Origin: Posidonia oceanica
Taxonomy: Eukaryota; Streptophyta; Magnoliopsida; Alismatales; Posidoniaceae
Assembly: GCA_037176725.1 (NCBI GenBank)
Contig: JAZBRS010000026.1
Location: 153,833,501-153,897,500 of the forward strand
Length of the DNA stretch: 64,000 nt
Reading direction: 5' to 3'
Positions 60,901-64,000 of the stretch are shown here, piece by piece. Below the pieces are notes generated by a model that had not been told where the DNA came from, made no database searches, and was given only the letters and a program-made list of their open reading frames with translations. The position numbers were made by a program, and so were the translations under genes. Within the stretch, counting starts at the first letter, position 1; every line of letters begins with the position of its first letter.

Positions 60901-60989
60901 AGCCCAGTAGTTTATTGTAATTGTAATAATTAATTAAATTTTAAATTTTTGTTGACTTGGTTTTGTTGGTAGCGACTTGGGTCGTTACA
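57981..60989 (+). repeat. 3' LTR of the Ty3 element
   Basis: TGTAACACCTGGG...GGGTCGTTACA, colinear with the 5' LTR. The sequence before it (TTTCGAGGACGAAATCC at 57946, then TTTTTAAGGTGTTTATGA) sits where a polypurine tract belongs but the tract is eroded. Confidence 0.93.
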
Positions 60990-61199
60990 TAATATCCCAA
61001 TATCTAGTCCCTTATTGCTGAGAAAAAGAAGTAGGTGGGGCTAAATAAAGATTAGGATTAATTATCATATCAACTTTAACTTAAGCATTTTAGACTCAGT
61101 TGTTGGATCTGAGATTGTTATAAGCTAGTTGGGTCTGGGTTGTTACAAATGGTATTAAAGTCTACACTATCCAAAAATATGGGAACTAAGGTTACGTTT

Positions 61200-61649
61200 G
61201 GAAATGCTTTTTCTTATGTAGCTTATTGGGAAAAACTAGCTTTTTGTTAAACTATACTGTTTCTGGCTTTTATGGAGATAAAGAAAAACTTGTTTGGTTT
61301 GTATGTCTAATAAGTATTTATAAGTTAATCAAAAGACTATATTGCCCTCGCTGGAGCCGTCGTCGCTGTCGTCACCATCGTCGTCACTTTAGGTTAATGT
61401 TGTAATTAAAATCAATTTCTAAGGATATTATTGGAAAAGTTATAACTAATATTTATAGCCATTAGCTTTTAAAAAAGCTAACACCTATTTACTTTTCAAA
61501 AAGTTGTCTAATAGCTTAAAATACACCAAAAAACTACAGTCAACTTTTTTTGGAAAAGCTCGTGTATCAAACATTGTTTGGAAACGCTTATTGAGTAATA
61601 AATGCTTAACACAATAAGTTGTTGTAAAAAAGTATTTCCAAACGCTATC
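61200..61649. mobile_element. Tourist-like MITE 1 in a TRIM interior
   Basis: The left end GGTTACGTTTGGAAATGCTT and the complement of the right end GATAGCGTTTGGAAATACTT are inverted repeats. TAA at 61197-61199 and TTA at 61650-61652 flank it. It interrupts the fourth TRIM interior. Confidence 0.75.
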
Positions 61650-61652
61650 TTA

Positions 61653-61884
61653 GGCTCTGTTTGGTAACAATTATTATGACCAGTTTATGAAAAAAAGTGT
61701 TTATTCTTGAAAAACTGAACTAAACACTTTTTTTTACACCAAATTATTTCAATACGTCAACTTTTTATTTGTGCATAAAAGTTTTTTAAATACGCTGATT
61801 ATAAAAAGCTGTGGAGATTAGCTTTTTCAAAAACGCTGCTTATGAGAATAATCTATTTTTCCATAAGCGTTACCAAACACTACC
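61653..61884. mobile_element. Tourist-like MITE 2, abutting MITE 1
   Basis: The left end GGCTCTGTTTGGTAACAAT and the complement of the right end GGTAGTGTTTGGTAACGCTT pair. The perfect TTA duplication lies at 61650-61652 and 61885-61887. Confidence 0.8.
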
Positions 61885-62148
61885 TTAGTGTCACACTCAA
61901 AGAAGTGGAAGCTATCTCTAGAATCCAACATCACCTAGTTATGACTGTAGACTCTGACAAGAATGTCAAATATTCAAATAGAGGATATTGTAATATCTCG
62001 AGATTTACTTTCACATTACTTAAAAAAAGAAGTAGGTGAGACTAAATAAAGACTAGAATTAATTACCATATCAATTTTAACTTAAGCATTTTAAGCTTGA
62101 TTATTGGATTCGAGGTTGTTGTAGGTTAATTAGACTTAAGTCGTTACA

Positions 62149-63538
62149 TGATCATAAATAATATAAGAACATTAAGAAATTAAGTTATTCCAGTTCATTG
62201 TGGACTCCGACTCATGGTCAGTTAAGCCTAGGCCGTTATATATCAACTAGAATCTTATATCACCTAGTACGTTAAAAATTAAGTTATATGCTTCATCTCT
62301 ATTAGCTGATGTTTACTCAAAGTGATATGTTAGAAATTAATTTACGCTGTTTCCATTTTTCTTTTTGTTGCAGATAACAATAGTCAAGGACAAAACGAAA
62401 AACGAACTAAAATTTCTATGGTAACCTCTTTTACCGTCTGTGAAGGTTGAGGGCTTTTTTGATTTGTTTTAAACTTTAAGAAGATAATATAAGAAAGTAA
62501 ATTTATCCTAAATTAAAAGAGAATAAAGAAAAAAAAAAAGAAGAAACAGGTAAAAGAGGAAGAAGGACAGCAAAACCTACCTAAATCGATGCAAATCTAA
62601 CCACAGTGGTGGATTAGTAGCCGGATGGTTGGGAATTAGAAAGGAGAAAGAAAATGAAGAAGGTTAAAAGTGGTGACAAATTCTTCGAGATTTGTTGTAA
62701 CAGATATCACGTGACCATTACGTGTACATAGACTGTGATAATGACGGACTGACGAAAGGTAAAATGAAAGTTGAGGGCGATGTTTTATACATTTAAAATT
62801 TTTGGGGAATCAAAGAGAATTTTGGTTGTAGTTCAGACAGATAAAGTATAATTTACCGTACATTTATGTATTAAGATACACATCACATTATTCAACCTAC
62901 CAAGCCAAACCGAATGAGCTCTTGCTTTTATTTGTTTATAATTGAAATTGAGTTTGATGAGGTTTTGATGTTAAGTCAAAACTAGGAGGACTAGGCCATT
63001 GTGGTTGAGGTACTTTTAGGAGTTCTTTTTTTGGCATTCCTATAGGTTATCACTACATTATTCCATGAGGTTGGGATGCCTACCCATTGTTCGCTTGATT
63101 TCCAAGAAGGAATCCTAGAATTTCGTCAGTTTTCTGGATCTAGAATCGTATGATACGTTGGGAATTTCTTATAATACTCACTCATAGGTTAAACATATTT
63201 TGATGCCTGAAAGTTGGATAGGCTGTCTTTATGTAAAGGCTATATTACTCATGAAAGTTCCAACCTCCATTCTCCTTCGTAGGAAAGGTAAAGAGGAAGG
63301 TTGGATTCTGACCAACTTTGACAAAACTGAAGGACAACAAGATTTCAAGTCCTGGGAAGCAGTGGTGGAGACAGTAATTTTTTATTGTGGGATTATAGAA
63401 AATAAATTATCAATGTAGATACAAAAAAAATTTGATATTATAATTATAATTCAAAAATATGCAAAATTTAAAAACCACTAACATATATATATATTTTAAA
63501 TACTATTTCAAAAAAGAGCTCCAATAAAAAGAAAAAAA
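62149..63538. other. Non-genic stretch after the TRIM array
   Basis: No conserved frame, LTR or inverted repeat recognised. 62500-62570 is purine-rich. The part after about 63420 may be the 3' untranslated end of the hAT transposase on the minus strand. Confidence 0.4.
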
Positions 63539-64000
63539 TTACAGTTGTCCTCGACGAGGATACATTTTTTGGAAGTGTTGTATGATTACTTCATTTTTAA
63601 TACTATCAAATACATCTTTCTCAATATAAGTCACTAAATTATCATTCATCCAATCATCTTTCATTCGATTCCTCAATCGATTCTTTACAATATCCATTGC
63701 GGAGAAAGATCTCTCAACTGATGCCGTTGCAATTGGTAGTGTCAATACCAACTTGAGTAGTAAATAAACTAAAGGATATGACACATCCTTTTTCCTCTCT
63801 ATCATTTTCTCTGCTAAGATGTCAAGTCCTTCTAATTCGCAAAAATCCTTCATTGAACGCATCTCATCAACGTATGTTTCTAACTCGTCATTAAGCACTC
63901 CACGGTCGAATCTAGAAAAATCACGTGGATAAAATTCAATTAGACGGACCAACTTTTCTCGATCATAAGTAAAGAATGAATTATTTGGGTTTAGACATGC
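63539..64000 (-). CDS. hAT transposase C-terminus (TTF-type family), runs off the right edge
   Basis: The minus-strand frame is open from the window edge at 64000 (NNSFFTYDREKLVRLIEFYP) to the stop at 63539-63541; the true start is outside. It contains FYPRDFSRFD, LDILAEKMIERKK, YPLVYLLLKLVLTLPIATAS, VERSFSAMDIVKNRLRNRMK and LVTYIEKDVFDSI, the complete hAT dimerisation domain, with no internal stop in about 150 codons. This is clearly better preserved than the related fragment at 10253. It could be a live transposase, a domesticated gene, or a recent pseudogene; the window cannot tell. Probably a transposon gene. Confidence 0.85.
   Translation of the reverse strand, partial: ACLNPNNSFFTYDREKLVRLIEFYPRDFSRFDRGVLNDELETYVDEMRSMKDFCELEGLDILAEKMIERKKDVSYPLVYLLLKLVLTLPIATASVERSFSAMDIVKNRLRNRMKDDWMNDNLVTYIEKDVFDSIKNEVIIQHFQKMYPRRGQL

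Larger units (their letters stand above)
50040..60989 (+). mobile_element. Ty3 chromovirus (Tekay/Del-like), complete structure, coding decayed
   Basis: LTRs at 50040-53098 (3059 bp) and 57981-60989 (3009 bp), with the perfect target duplication TAATA (50035-50039 and 60990-60994) inside a TRIM LTR. Primer site for initiator-Met tRNA at 53103. Gag, protease, RT, RNase H, integrase and a C-terminal chromodomain-like segment appear in that order. Very long LTRs plus a chromodomain point to the Tekay/Del lineage (inference). The two LTRs show about 20 differences in their first 215 bases by eye, mostly transitions, so insertion is not recent. Confidence 0.93.
48018..62148 (+). mobile_element. 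Tandem TRIM array: five ~160-bp LTRs, four ~143-bp interiors
   Basis: LTRs at 48018-48177, 49432-49587, 49730-49889, 50033 onward (split by the Ty3 element, resuming at 60995 and ending 61147), and 61989-62148. Each starts TGTAACAT.CC.AGATTTAG or a variant and ends GTCGTTACA or TTATA. Each interior opens AATGGTATCAGA (initiator-Met primer site) and closes with a purine tract such as AAATAGGGGATAT just before the next LTR. Subtracting later insertions, interiors are 143, 142, 143 and about 143 bp. No coding capacity. No target duplication was found around the whole array (CTTTC versus TGATC). Confidence 0.9.

Overview
The window is plant nuclear DNA, almost certainly from a flowering plant. 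It holds LTR retrotransposons with initiator-Met tRNA primer sites (TGGTATCAGAGC), hAT and Tourist-type DNA transposons, TRIMs, and one intron-split gene of the plant-restricted DUF1639 family. I cannot name the species. Nearly everything is repeat; I can support only one host gene.

Layout. 1-9290 is a run of long LTRs. A minus-strand LTR leaves the left edge (1-2513) and splits another LTR (remnant 2514-2841). Two related solo LTRs follow (3135-5543 and 6454-9290). 10253-10594 is a hAT transposase tail and 11312-11690 a TRIM remnant. 12776-16279 is a 3.5 kb solo LTR with arrays of palindromic motifs, and 16463-17595 a solo copia-type LTR. 18205-24820 is a hAT element (BED-finger RICESLEEPER type) split by a 3.8 kb minus-strand solo LTR. 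25206-26041 is a small terminal-inverted-repeat element. 26741-29806 (minus) carries the DUF1639 gene in four visible coding exons; its first coding exon is not resolved. 32700-39640 (minus) is a decayed copia reverse transcriptase split by a 6.2 kb composite of inverted-repeat elements joined by (TA)n tracts. 42028-47281 is a copia element with both LTRs and a gag but no pol. 48018-62148 is a five-LTR tandem TRIM array, opened by a solo copia LTR, an 11 kb Ty3 chromovirus (50040-60989) and two Tourist-like MITEs. A second hAT transposase C-terminus runs off the right edge.

How it fits together. Target-site duplications and interrupted reading frames give a clear order of nested insertions. 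At least six LTRs are solo, against two elements that keep both LTRs, which points to strong removal by LTR-LTR recombination. The Ty3 pol is one frame broken mainly by CAG-to-TAG and TGG-to-TGA changes, the mark of long cytosine methylation.

The most unusual signal is that several unrelated LTR families here carry repeated short inverted motifs (GTTGGACGC/GCGTCCAAC, GTCGCC/GGCGAC, TTCGGYATACCGAA, ACGGAGYYCCGT). In two LTRs these form tandem hairpin modules whose stem bases differ from module to module while pairing is often kept.
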